Positions 37,975 through 49,700 of a DNA stretch of 64,000 nucleotides are shown one piece after another. The notes beneath the pieces were generated by a model. That model made no database searches, was not told the DNA's origin, and saw nothing but the letters and a program-made list of their open reading frames with translations. The stretch comes from Balanoglossus misakiensis (taxonomy: Eukaryota > Hemichordata). The stretch is taken from contig CM082580.2 of NCBI GenBank assembly GCA_040954595.2, positions 7,254,001 through 7,318,000 of the forward strand, in the 5' to 3' direction. The position numbers and the translations under genes are program-made. How positions within the stretch are numbered: the stretch's first letter is position 1; each line of letters opens with the position of its first letter.

Positions 37975-39743
37975 TCATACGTTTGTGGGATGATCTGGTA
38001 GTTCTTGAGAAGTAATCGGTTTGGTTGAACCACAACCAGTAGGAGTTTCTGTCCGTTTGACAAATTTCGCTTGAACAAATACTCGAGGCACGCACAGGCC
38101 TTCCTTCTTGTTGACTGTTTCTCTGAGGACATACTCATTGGTGACCACATCGAAGCCAGCTGTTGTGAAAAGTTCACCGAGAATTTCTGCAAAAAAGTGA
38201 AAAAGAAAAAATCTAGGGATTATCATGAATGTATTGGTCATGGTTCATTGTCCTCTTTAGAAAATATTCGCAAGATTGTCTAAGTTATAAATTGGACATG
38301 AAAAAAACTGACAGGAACATCAGACTGTACACTATTGCAACACTGATATGAGACATGTAATTGCTATTTGTGAAGAAATTTTTCCCCCCACACGAGCCTG
38401 CCAACAAGTGCAGACACAACGCTTAATGAACCCAAAATAGTTTCAATTTCTTCTGTGTTATATAAATCTCTCTCTTCAAATAATTCTATAAGAACCAAAT
38501 TCTGTTTGACACTGTCACGACGTACCTTCAGAGAAATAGTAAGCTCTGGTCCCGTCTTGTCGGACATAGAAATTGTCACCGAGTTTATGCCCCTTTGAAA
38601 ACCTCAACATTGCATGGTCGTACAAACCATAATCACGGAATAGGACCACACCGCCCGGTTTCAAAACCTGAAATGAAAAAATCACAATATGTAGATGAAA
38701 GTTGACACACCAAATGTAATTACTGGTAGAAGTAAATTTGCAATAATACTATACTCTGTTATAAAATAATAGTTTAATGACTTACAGAGTGAACATTCTG
38801 AACAGCGTTTATCATTTTCTGTGGATGAATGGCTGACAGCACAAACACCATGGTTACGATGTCTACATCACACTCCGGGATGCTCGTCTGCAATGCATCT
38901 TGGGTAAGGTCACACTGGAATGCGTGAATTCTGGTGCAATCGTATTGGTGGTTATCCTATACATGATAGATGAAATTTTAAGGGAATAAAAACAGATATC
39001 ACTGATCAGGAATGGAATCTGACCATATCAACAAACAAAAAACCCACACATTTTACTATTGCAGATTGCCACCCCCCTTCCAAAAATAATGATTGAAACT
39101 GTTACAGGTTACACTGAAAAACAGACCTATACTCATGGAAATGATTGGGTTCTGGGTTACCACACTCACTGAACTTTTCTGAAAATCTTAAATTCTCCTA
39201 CCTTAACAAACTGTACAGCCCTTGGTGAGAAGTCACAAGCATGAATAAATAAACCGGGGCTTTCTTCAAGGAGCGGGAACAGAAAATTCCCAACACCGCA
39301 TCCAACTTCCAATAATATCTTCTTATCCGAACTCTGTAATGCCAAAAGATTTACTCAACAACTTTCCTTCCCAATCATGGACAATCTAGTCTTGCTGAAT
39401 GCATTGCCTCTTAATGGGTGTATAAAACTATACATGTTGAAATTGAAAGAGTCATTGTGGGCAATTGGAAGCTTACACAGTTAGTTATAAGTTCTTCAAA
39501 TTCTCTGGTAGTCCAGTGCCTGTCCTTGTAGAAGTTGGTTGAATTTCTCTTGTAAAACAAGTCCCAGTTTTTCTTCGCTTCTTTTTCCAGCTTGTTCTGC
39601 TTGAACTCGGAAACAAGAACATTGTCGTCTCCTAGTTTATTCTCTTCCTCATCTGTCAGAGTTCTTGCATGGTGTCCTTTCTTCTGGTTTGGTGCCCAGG
39701 GCCGATTGTCTGTTTGATGAGTGCTACCTGTTTCTGCCATCAC
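37975..39743 (-). CDS. METTL6: METTL6, tRNA-Ser m3C32 methyltransferase
   Basis: A SAM-dependent methyltransferase that makes 3-methylcytidine at position 32 of serine tRNAs, working with seryl-tRNA synthetase in vertebrates (family knowledge). Five exons: 39743-39477, 39333-39202, 38956-38786, 38667-38526, 38186-37975, in phase, 307 aa against 284 in human. The N-terminus has [20 protein letters not shown], then [16 protein letters not shown] motif I is [76 protein letters not shown] and [15 protein letters not shown] follow. These strings fit METTL6 better than METTL2 or METTL8. Two adjacent Met codons open the reading frame. It is divergent from EAF, as I recall for vertebrates. Confidence 0.95.
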
Positions 39744-39910
39744 ACTTCATAATTTCTGAACAGAATTGGAAAAAGTTACAAATTTAAGATATAATGAATC
39801 CTTATCCTTCAAATGTTATCTGACCACTATTGATTGAACCACAGGGAACAGAGGAATCTTGTTGATGATGGTGATGATAAAATGTGTCATTCCTTGATGT
39901 AGTTTGTCGA

Positions 39911-39964
39911 TGACATCATCATCATCATCATCAATTCATCATCATCATCATCATCATCCCCACC

Positions 39965-40010
<46 letters not shown>

Positions 40011-40051
40011 CCATCATCCCCACCACCACCACCACCACCACCATCATCATC

Positions 40052-40140
<89 letters not shown>

Positions 40141-40141
40141 A
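39911..40141. repeat. Compound ATC/CAC/CAA microsatellite upstream of METTL6
   Basis: A 230 bp chain of ATC blocks, CAC blocks and then about 30 CAA units, starting some 170 bp upstream of the METTL6 start codon. It lies in the METTL6 promoter or leader region. Confidence 0.93.
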
Positions 40142-40379
40142 ATTCCTCTGTTCCCTCAACCAAACCAAAAGTTGCCTGAGTGGCTAGTACATGTATACTA
40201 TCACTTGGAGCAAATTTCCTCTTCCACCATGCAACTGAGGAACTGTCGTTTGTACTCCGTACTTTCAAAGGAAGTACCGTACTTTCATAGGAAGTAATTG
40301 GAACACAAATACACGTGGAAAACCCACCACCATCATACCTTGCCTTGGTTTGCTGACAGCAGTTCACAGCGCCACCACA

Positions 40380-40760
40380 CGGTGCTGAAGTTATTCTCGT
40401 TTTCGTATTCGTATTCGGGTTCATTCTCGTATTCGTTTTCGTATTGGAGTCACTGACAGAAGCGAGGTATTTTTAGCCCCCGATTCCACCAGGAAACAGA
40501 AATTTACAGGGTGTATACAAATTTGCGTACATTCATTGTATGTTAAAATAACTGTACATGTCGGGGATTCTGCAATTTTGAAATAAAAGCCTTCTTTTGA
40601 CGTTTTGGAAGGAAAAGGTGTTTTTCCCCGAATTGGAGGAAAGAACCCCAAAACAAACTTTGAGATTTTCATTTTCGTATTCGTATTCGTATTCGCCTAG
40701 CGCCTTACCATGTGGACCAAGGGTACGGGCACTTGAGAAGTGCTGTAATTATTACTTTCA
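40380..40760 (+). repeat. Left terminal inverted repeat
   Basis: Starts CGGTGCTGAAGTTATTCTCG and ends GTAATTATTACTTTCA. Subterminal TATTCG hexamers lie near both its outer edge (40404-40446) and its inner edge (40675-40695). It is the reverse complement of 42968-43341. Confidence 0.92.
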
Positions 40761-41389
40761 GAGGACATTTCTGCTGATCGGATGGCCTAGATCTGGAAAT
40801 TCTACCTGTTTCAAGTGTTTGATTCCTACAGATATGCCAGGTACTTTATTGAACGTTCATATCATATGCAAACATAATGACCATCTCTCACTCACAGTGA
40901 CAGTGACAGTCTCACTCTTCTCTCTCCCTCTCTTTTAAGCAGATTTTTTAAAGCCAAAGATTGAATAGAATTTTATCTCTTTATAGGACAGCTGGCTGTA
41001 AAGGACACCTGTTGATGCTCTTATGGTAATACTGAAGGATTCAAAGATCTAGGGAATAGTTGCTGTCAGGAAGATTTGTAAAATCACAGAATATTGAACA
41101 CTTTCTAACCTCCTTTGAAAAAGAAAGAAAATGAGCCCATGTAGGTGATGCCACAGATGTGAAAATTATCACAAGTTGAGTTTAAAATGTGACAACAAAT
41201 CCAAATATACGCCAAATTTCTCCAAAATTTCAAAACCTAAGAGACATTGGCTCTAGCTTGGATTATGTTATCCACACCACTAGTAATATTTTGTCTACAT
41301 GAAATGATGATTATCTACTGTATCTTTCTGTGAAAATGTTTCATGTGTATCAAAAATGCATTATTATTATTGTATAAATTCTGAATAAC

Positions 41390-42180
41390 GTGATGCTTAC
41401 TACTACTATTATTATTGTTCATTATTCAATGTCATCCTTAGATCAGCAACATTTCCAAATGCTTGGAAGAAGGCATATTTGGTCCCTGCATTCAAATCAG
41501 GTGATACAAGTGATCCATCAAATTTATAGAGGAATTTCTATAAGTAGTTGTCTTGCAAAACTATTTACCTATGTGTTGAATAGCAGGCTTATGAATTTTC
41601 TTGATAGTAATGGTATTCTTTCGCCATTTCAGTCTGGTATTGAACTCGTATAGTGGGAGGGATATATGGACTTCTATTTGCAATATCAATTCCACAGTTA
41701 AACATGTATATGATAGTTTATGCGAAACTTATGAACAAACTTGGCTGAGAAATATACATAATGATACAAGAAAATGTGGAATACAGAAGAACAAGCTCCG
41801 AACTTATAGACTATTTAAGACAAGCTTTAAATTTGAAAGTTATTTGTTAGATATAAGATCTTTTACTAAAAGGAAGTGGATAACAAACTTAGAATTTCTG
41901 ATCATAACCTTTAAATAGAATTGGGTAGGTCAATGCCAATAGTTCCACTAAATGAAAGATTCTGCAAACAATGCGAGTCTTTAGTTGAGGACGAATTTCA
42001 CTTTGTTATAGAATATCCAAAATATAGCGCTTATAGAGACATTCTATTTTTATCCACAAGTTTATATAATCCTGGCTTTCTTGATTTAAATGAAAGAGAA
42101 AAGTTCATGTATTTTTTTACTCACAAAGATAAACTTCCTCTTGTGAAATTTATATCTATATATTTTAATTTATATATTTA
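41390..42180 (+). pseudogene. LINE-like reverse-transcriptase and C-terminal fragment
   Basis: YRGISISSCLAKLFTYVLN and then SRLMNFLDSNGIL match the RT block of animal non-LTR retrotransposons (YRPISLLSCLGKLF type). Further on, FCKQCESLVEDEFHFVIE, PKYSAYRD and a basic tail match the Cys/His C-terminal region common in such proteins. Frameshifts break it and the catalytic centre is missing. A 3' tail with AATAAAGTTATTATTATTG follows near 42262. Confidence 0.7.
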
Positions 42181-42299
42181 TATTTATATCCACCCCCAGC
42201 AGCAGCTTCGTCCAGTTGTGTAAATTTTGCCTTACCGCACTCCCTGAGTGTGTTGTTGTGCAATAAAGTTATTATTATTGTTGAAATTTGCATTGTCAA

Positions 42300-42775
42300 A
42301 ATTTCACTGTTCAAATCATAGTTTAATTATTGAAACTAGAAGACATACATGTACCCACCTCGATATACATAGAATTTGTCCTTTTTGCGAAAAACAAAAT
42401 GTATTCATACAAGAAGATGAACTTCATTTCATTATGTATTGTCCACTTTATGTAACACTTCGTAGGGATTTACTCCCCACTGGTATGAACAAAAATCTGA
42501 CTAGAGATATAATCATGTCATTTTCAACAAGGAAATCCAATTTTATTTTCAAACTACGTTTACATTTATAAAGCTTTTCTAAAGAGAAGAGAATATTTGA
42601 ATTCATCTTAATTTACTTTATGCTCCTCAAATTATTCTTTGCCTGTACATTCGTTAAACTTTGCCTCACGTGACCACCCTTTTGTTAAAGTATATTTTCT
42701 GTAAGTTGTATAGTACGATGGGCGGTGGCCCTTTACATGAATAAACTGCTATTGATTGATGTCACTATTATTGTT
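42300..42775 (+). pseudogene. Second LINE-like 3' fragment
   Basis: ICPFCEKQNVFIQEDELHF and IMYCPLYVTLRRDLL repeat the Cys/His block seen in the fragment just upstream, but with a different sequence. It is followed by an AATAAACTGCTATTGATTG tail near 42740. It is a separate truncated insertion from a related family. Confidence 0.6.
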
Positions 42776-42967
42776 GTCATTGTTTTACCTGTCAACTACA
42801 ACAGGTGAAAGACAAATTAAGTACCAGCCATGTGAAGGTTTCAAAGATCAAAATGTTGCTAAATATCATATGGTTGTATATGAAAAGCACCATGACAGTA
42901 TTGGCAGTGAATTATTGCACCAATCTTAACAAAACTTTATAATACAGACATGAATCTAACAAGGTTG

Positions 42968-43341
42968 TGAAAGTAATAATTACAGCACTTCTCAAGTGCC
43001 CGTACCCTTGGTCCACATGGTAAGGCGCTAGGCGAATACGAATACGAAAATGAAAATCTCAAAGTTTGTTTTGGGGTTCTTTCCTCCAATTCGGGGAAAA
43101 CACCTTTTCCTTCCAAAACGTCAAAAGAAGGCTTTTATTTCAAAATTGCAGAATCCCCGACATGTACAGTTATTTTAACATACAATGAATGTACGCAAAT
43201 TTGTATACACCCTGTAAATTTCTGTTTCCTGGTGGAATCGGGGGCTAAAAATACCTCGCTTCTGTCAGTGACTCCAATACGAAAACGAATACGAGAATGA
43301 ACCCGAATACGAATACGAAAACGAGAATAACTTCAGCACCG
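42968..43341 (-). repeat. Right terminal inverted repeat
   Basis: Reads TGAAAGTAATAATTACAGCA through to CTTCAGCACCG, complementary to the left arm apart from a 6 bp repeat unit and one homopolymer base. Confidence 0.92.
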
Positions 43342-43895
43342 TCGCCACCACATCAAACGAATTTGAAGCCCCTATGTCTGCAGAATAAAACATGCTGTTA
43401 TATTCCTTTTTCGTACAATAATCTTCCAGTGCATGCTTGTCATTTCTGAACAGTATGAAAGTCCTTCTTATGTTGGAGTGGAAAAGTTGCTTATAGTACG
43501 TTGTTGACTATACTGAGCCTATTTCACTGAGATTTTATATCAAACCATCAAACTCACATGTTTATGTACGAAACCAGCCAAAGCTAAGGAGTCTTTATCA
43601 CCCAGAATGCTACCTTACTTCCGGGTTTAGTGAGAAAAAACTGTTATGTCGGAGAAATGTGGTAATTTTCTGCGTGACGGACACTTTATATGCTCATAGT
43701 AAGGGTGAAGTCAATTTCCAGTGCGTCGATGGATACTTGTGTGCGCTATACGTAGTTCGGAAGTCGAACAAAAAAACACAGCTTGAAACCAGTGCCCCGG
43801 CGATCGGTGATAGTGTAGCGAGTCGATCCCCTGTCTTTAGACAGACAGTCTCCGCCGATCGACGTCGTTCTACGTACGTTAGCAGTTTTTGCAAA

Positions 43896-46763
43896 ATGGC
43901 AGAAAGACACTCTGGCGCGACAACGAAGGGCTTTCTTTCAGATAATCAAGTACACGAACTCAAACTTGGAAGCAGTTTCGAGAAAAGAGCATACAGCTCT
44001 TTTCACACGATCAGATGTAAGCTATTATGTTTTGAAATCTTTATGTTGACATATTCGAGGATGTGGACATGTATGTTTCTGAACAGCTGTTGTCTATTGG
44101 GTAACTGAAAATATTCCGATCACGCTTTCAAATTCCTCCATATGTTTGGCAAATGCACATTTATCAAGTGAGGTTTCATGGATTTTTCCTACGATGTTTT
44201 ACAGAGATACGTGTCACATAAATAGAGGACATTTTCTTTTCCATATGTGTACAACTGTTCAGGGGGATTGGGTGGAAATGTAACACACTGTACATGTACT
44301 CGCCTGAGATTAAGTCATAAAATTGATTGCAATTTGTATTTTTCCGATACAGGCGTGGTGATCTGATCAGTGAATCTAATCGCACGATTCATGGTCCAAA
44401 TCAAATCAGATTGTAATTATTCTTAGTGGATGATACTGCAGTTGGTTGACAAGGTGTTTTTGACCACTGGTTTTTCCTTCTTTTCCGGGAATTTCCAATT
44501 TCTGTGTTTCAGATTTACCGATAAACCCATGGTTCTCTGAGACACAAGATACACATGTAGTTACAGAGGTTGAATTCTAAAAGTTCAGTGATTTTCTCCC
44601 CTCCACACTACAGATGACTTCAAGCCCGCCTCAGTCGATGTCACGAAAGAAGCCAAGCTAGAAGTCTTGAAGGGCAACGAGATTTCGGTCACCGTGCCGC
44701 ACATTGAGGGATCAGGCACCAACTTCACCATGTTCAAGGGACCAAAGAAACCAGTACAGAAAGAGTGCCTCTTGATCATCGACAACAAAACCGGAGAAAT
44801 CACGTTGGAAAAACTGTCAAGCACAATTCATCTAAAAAAGCAGAGGTTGGTTGGTCATCAAATAAAAATCTGTAACAACACCTGATGACTTGTACTGTAC
44901 TGGGCTTGATTAATTGAAAATAAACATTTTATTTGATTGTTTGGAAACCAGATAGAGAAATTACGAAAAATTCACATTAAATGTATATTTTTTCACAACC
45001 CGAAATACAATTTTAACACTGTCGTGCAGTTGGCCAATCTGACCTTAAGATAACCTTGATCTATTGTATGGTAGATAAAGCTGTACAAAGTTCAGCCAAC
45101 AAGCTGAGCAATGTCTGATTGCAGTTTAACTTTATGACACTGTTATATAATCATGTACAAGACATATCCAGTACATATTATTGGTGCATGAAATGAAGTA
45201 AAATACTTTGGAACTATTTGCAAATGCAATTCATCACCCATTCTTGACTAAAATCAAAATTACATGGTAATACAGATTTTGGCATCTGTTTTGGGTTCTA
45301 TATGTGCACATTTGGAAATTTTGCTGAGATTTGAGGGACTTCTTTTTATTTTCATATTGATAACCAGGTTAGAAGGAAGCAGTCGGGCCACGGCAACCAG
45401 ACCACTGACACCTGTGGAACATCACAACAAACAGAGCAAATCGTCGTCGCAGTCACCGCCCGGTAATAACCAGTCATCAGCCAGGAAGAAAGAACCCCAG
45501 ATGCCAACATTTACTCAAGACATTGACAGAGGTAGGCTTTAACCCTAACAGCGCCAAGTCAGTAGCAAACGGTGTCATTTTCATACACCCTGGAGCACCA
45601 GACATACCTTGACCGTGGAGAATTTGGACTGGTCTCTCCTGGTAATTTTATCAGGCCAGCTGGTCATAAACATTGGATAGGGATAAATCAAGCGGGTCAA
45701 AATACACACATGGCAAAGAAACAAAAGATATCCAACTCAGTCCAAGTACGTCCAGTGGCCATACATATTTTAAATGACTTGGCACTGTAGCAGGTACATG
45801 ACACAAAGGGTAACCTTCCACTGTGTACGTCTCATTCGCAGATTTATCACCGATGTCGCAACCCATGGTACAACCGTCCCACTCGCCCGCGCAGCCGTCA
45901 GTACAGACAGTGACCCACCACATGGCCCCGCAGCCAGTGATGACGGCGCCGGTGAAAACCCAACCGGCCCTGGTGGAAGACGATCTGATCATGAGCAGCA
46001 GCGACAGTAGCAGTAGCGAGGACTCGTCCAGCGACGACGGCAGCAGCGACGAGAGTTCGAGCGAGGACGAACAAGGAAGAAGTGCAGGTACTCCCCATTT
46101 TCCTCGAGTTAAGCTCCACCTCGCAAGACTTTTTCACATTCAGTGGTGCCTAACCTTGTGATGCCCAGTCAGCAACAGGTGGTGCTTAATCGTGAGTCAA
46201 AATTTCTGGGAGTGTGCGAGTTTACTGTTCTGTTCATATGCACAGAGGTTGCATGATGCAGTGTAACCAGCTTACTGCATGCATTACAACATTCTTTGAT
46301 ACAAAATTAACTCCAACAATGTTACTATCCCGTTTCACATACCCTTCCCGGCTGTAACCACTGTTCCGATTGTCCATTTCAGTCGCCGATTCCCACAATA
46401 ACATGAGAGGCAACGGTCAGATGATGTCGGGCAGTAACCAATCACAGCACGGCCACTTCAGTCATCATCATCATCATCACAACTCCACCCAGAGGGAGCC
46501 CTCTAGAGGTGGCAGCGGACCCTACATGAGTCAACTAAGTAAGTGACGGTTGTTTTTGCAAAAAAAAATGTAGAATAACATAAAGGGTGTCTTGTATCAA
46601 ACATTATTAATGGGAAAAGGGCAGCAAGACAGACTTTGTCCATTGAATTCTCTACCTTCAAAGCATCAGCAATGAGCTTTGCACTGTCTTAACTATATCC
46701 TTCTGTTTCTGTTTTGCAGGGGAAGATCTTCATCTTAGCGAATCAGGCTCGGACAGCGACTAG
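43896..46763 (+). CDS. EAF1: EAF, ELL-associated transcription elongation factor
   Basis: A nuclear partner of ELL in super and little elongation complexes that stimulates RNA polymerase II elongation. Six exons: 43896-44016, 44614-44845, 45368-45531, 45842-46087, 46383-46538, 46720-46763, in phase, 320 aa (human EAF1 268). The N-terminal EAF domain shows LGSSFEKRAYSSFHTIR, DFKPASVD, VTVPHIEG, TMFKGPKKP and LEKLSSTIHLKKQR. A Pro/Gln/Ser linker and a Ser/Asp/Glu run follow, and the protein ends LHLSESGSDSD, as vertebrate EAF1 does. Exon 5 carries a run of six His. The donor of exon 2 is GTTGGT, weaker than the others, so read-through forms are possible. It is probably co-orthologous to EAF1 and EAF2; the symbol follows the METTL6 neighbourhood. 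Confidence 0.95.
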
Positions 46764-49700
46764 GAATAATTGATACCTTTGAAGACCGTGGGAGCACTTT
46801 GTGTTCAAACATTGTGGCTATCACAAAACTTTACTATGTATATACTGCAAGCTTTACGAAGTGATATTTTACATATCAACTGCACAGATTACATATTTTT
46901 GCTCCTTAAAAGTGGCCAAAATTAGACGTATGGACATATTGGATTACCTCTTGGTTTATGCAAAGAAAGGATATTCTGGACCATGGAATTGTAGCCATTT
47001 TGGATCTCTGTTCTGTTTAAATACCAGTAGTCATGCCAATATCATGGCCAGTAAAAATAATTTAACAAAAAAGAATCAATGACTTAGTTTGCTTACAGGC
47101 TTTGGAACGGTATAGTTCACTTTCAGAATTTGCGGTTGTATAGAACGAGAGAGGTTTCAGCACAAACAAAAAGTTTTTTTTTTTGAAACTGCCATCATCA
47201 TGAAATATTTATCATTTTGCAATGACCTTGGTGGTAGGATGGCCACTGTATATGACCCATGATGTCTTTCTAAAGTTTCTGTGATGGAACAGACTCATTT
47301 CATTGTCAAATACTTGAGCAGACATTTCCTTCCTAGGCTGAAGAAGAGTTATCTGATCATCTTAGACCAGAAACCAATAGGGTAACTTTGTAATATGACC
47401 GTTCTTGGATAGCGCCACCTAGTGGTCATAAAATCTATAACTTTTGTTTTTCTTTGATCGGTGTACTTTTCCTCAGCATTGGCTTCGTGTGTTCAGGCAA
47501 TCAATCACGTTTTAACAAGCTTATTTTGATGGCCCACTCAATTAATACTGGGTCATTCTGATATTTTGCAATACATTCATGCATTGTCTCTAATGTAAGT
47601 TCAACTTAACACAGCAAAAAGATATTTGCTTGGTAATTTTACACCTGCTTCTTTTACAAAGAAGTGGTATCCTGCTAATCAATTTTCGAGTATACTTCCA
47701 TGTCATTCACTCGGTGCAACTCTCAATTTTGTGAACAAAAGACACTTCTACAAAGTCCACACATTGGTGAGTGCACATGAACATTCAATCATGTCGAATG
47801 AAATTTTAAAAACGTTTGGAAAAATGGTGATTTGTAAGAAAGGAGACAAAATATTGCAAATTAAATTTAAGAGACTATTTCGTGACAGACTAACAGTCCA
47901 GTTGCAAAAGGGTTGTACTTCTGCTTTGCTGTATATTGCAGTCATGTGACTGTGGCATTACCGTGGTTACTGAACCCATGGCACTCAGTTGGGCATTGTA
48001 AAGTGGCGTGGATTTGATCATGATTACAAGTGACAACCCATTTTATGCTGGAAAATGTAACAATGCCCTTTGTTTAACTAAAATATTGTTGACGTGAGTG
48101 TTGTAACTTGTGGTGGAAATAACATGCTTTCAAAAGAATCTCTAAGCCTTTTGATTCATGACCGTGACAAAAAAAGCGACTGGTCACTTAAAAATTTAAT
48201 TCAAGCAGTGTGGTGTGTGTGGATGTGAAATAAATAAAACAATTGTGCAATACACTGATGATTTTTTTTAGAAATTACTTATTTTATTTTTTGACATGGG
48301 TTGAATAAATAATTTTGACGTCTACAAAACCATGGTGTTGTATGTATTTTTTTTGTTTGTTTGTTTCTTGAAGACATGATAACATTTACAACTATTATGC
48401 AAAGCCAAGACTCCAGGAGATGTACCTGTTTTTCAAATTACAATTGGCACGGTTCATAAGATGGAAACAAAAAAGTCTATATGCAGTCCGGCACATTCGG
48501 TATGGTGCCACAGTTCTTTGGGGAAAATAAACAACACATCAGTGTGTAATTTCTGTTTAAAATAAATAAAACGAGGAATATACGACTGAGAAAATGAGTT
48601 CAGGAAATAAAAGGCGCTTTACAGTTGGTTACTACTACTTTTTAGAATATTTGTATTTTTTCATAATCCACTTGAAACCTGGTTATGTGCTCTACGTCCA
48701 CGAGAGATTTTGAGACAATCTCCTTATGGACCTTATAATTTAAATCCTTCCTAAAATTATCCGTGTTGCTGCAAATGCGATAGTCCACCCTCCGAAGGAC
48801 TGCGTGTAGAAAAATGTAAGTTCGAATTGGTAGCCTTGTCTAACCCTAATATAATTTTTTTAACTTCCTATGTATAAAATATCACTTGTCAACGGAAAAA
48901 GAGTGACTTTGTACACTGTACAGCTACCGGTACTCCAAAGAAATAAATAGAAAAAGTAATAAATATGGCATATAAATCTGTGATTTACAAGAAAAATTAA
49001 TACTGTACACAAAGACAAAAACATTTTGAGAAACTACACACAAAAGAAACTTTATACACCTAGTAAAAAAATCTGATTTTCAGTCTGCGTTTTCTTAATA
49101 AGTTTTTGAACTTATTACCAAGCTTTCAAAAGCAAAGAGCAGCAAGGCCTTATCTTTAGAGTCCTTACACTGGAGAAATATCCCAGCTGTACAAAATGTA
49201 TTTGAACATTTCGGGGGAGAGCTCAGTGTACGTGAATGTGATACTTGGTATTGCCTTCTGAACAGACGCCAAGATTCCCGCCAGTGAAACCAAATTCCAG
49301 AAGCAAAATTCCACACAGTCTTATATGCGTGGAGCACTCATTCACTGCAGCCATACTGGTGACCTCTGCACGTCAAAGGTCATCACCATGGACACATCTA
49401 TATTTTTTTAAGAGGTTGAAGGAGACGAACTATTAAAGCAACATGTCCAGGGGAGTTAATAATACATGACAAATGTGACGTACATCTGCAGGATGTACTA
49501 GATGTGGGAGACCGGAACTACTTAGCATGAAGAACACTTTTATCTGACAGTAGAATAGTACATTGTACCTAAAAAGCAACTTTGAAAACAGTCCAACACC
49601 CAACTCCAAAAACAGACCCCCCCCCCCCACCACTCATCTGAAACTGAATCCCGCAAACAGGTACTTTGAAAAAGTCACGAAAACTTGGCAATCAGAGACT

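Larger units (their letters stand above)
40370..43352. mobile_element. Long-TIR DNA transposon (MULE/foldback-like) carrying LINE fragments
   Basis: Two ~375 bp arms in opposite orientation (40380-40760 and 42968-43341) bound a 2.2 kb centre. By eye the arms differ only by one extra TATTCG unit and one extra T in the left arm. The direct repeat CGCCACCACA sits just outside at 40370-40379 and 43343-43352. Long arms plus a 9-10 bp target duplication are typical of Mutator-like and foldback elements. No transposase was recognised; the centre holds LINE-like pieces. The element lies between METTL6 and EAF. Near-perfect arms imply a recent insertion or arm homogenisation. Confidence 0.8.

Noticed and set aside
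39887-40179. Poly-His/Gln, poly-Val and poly-Leu open frames
   Set aside because: All are readings of the compound ATC/CAC/CAA microsatellite.
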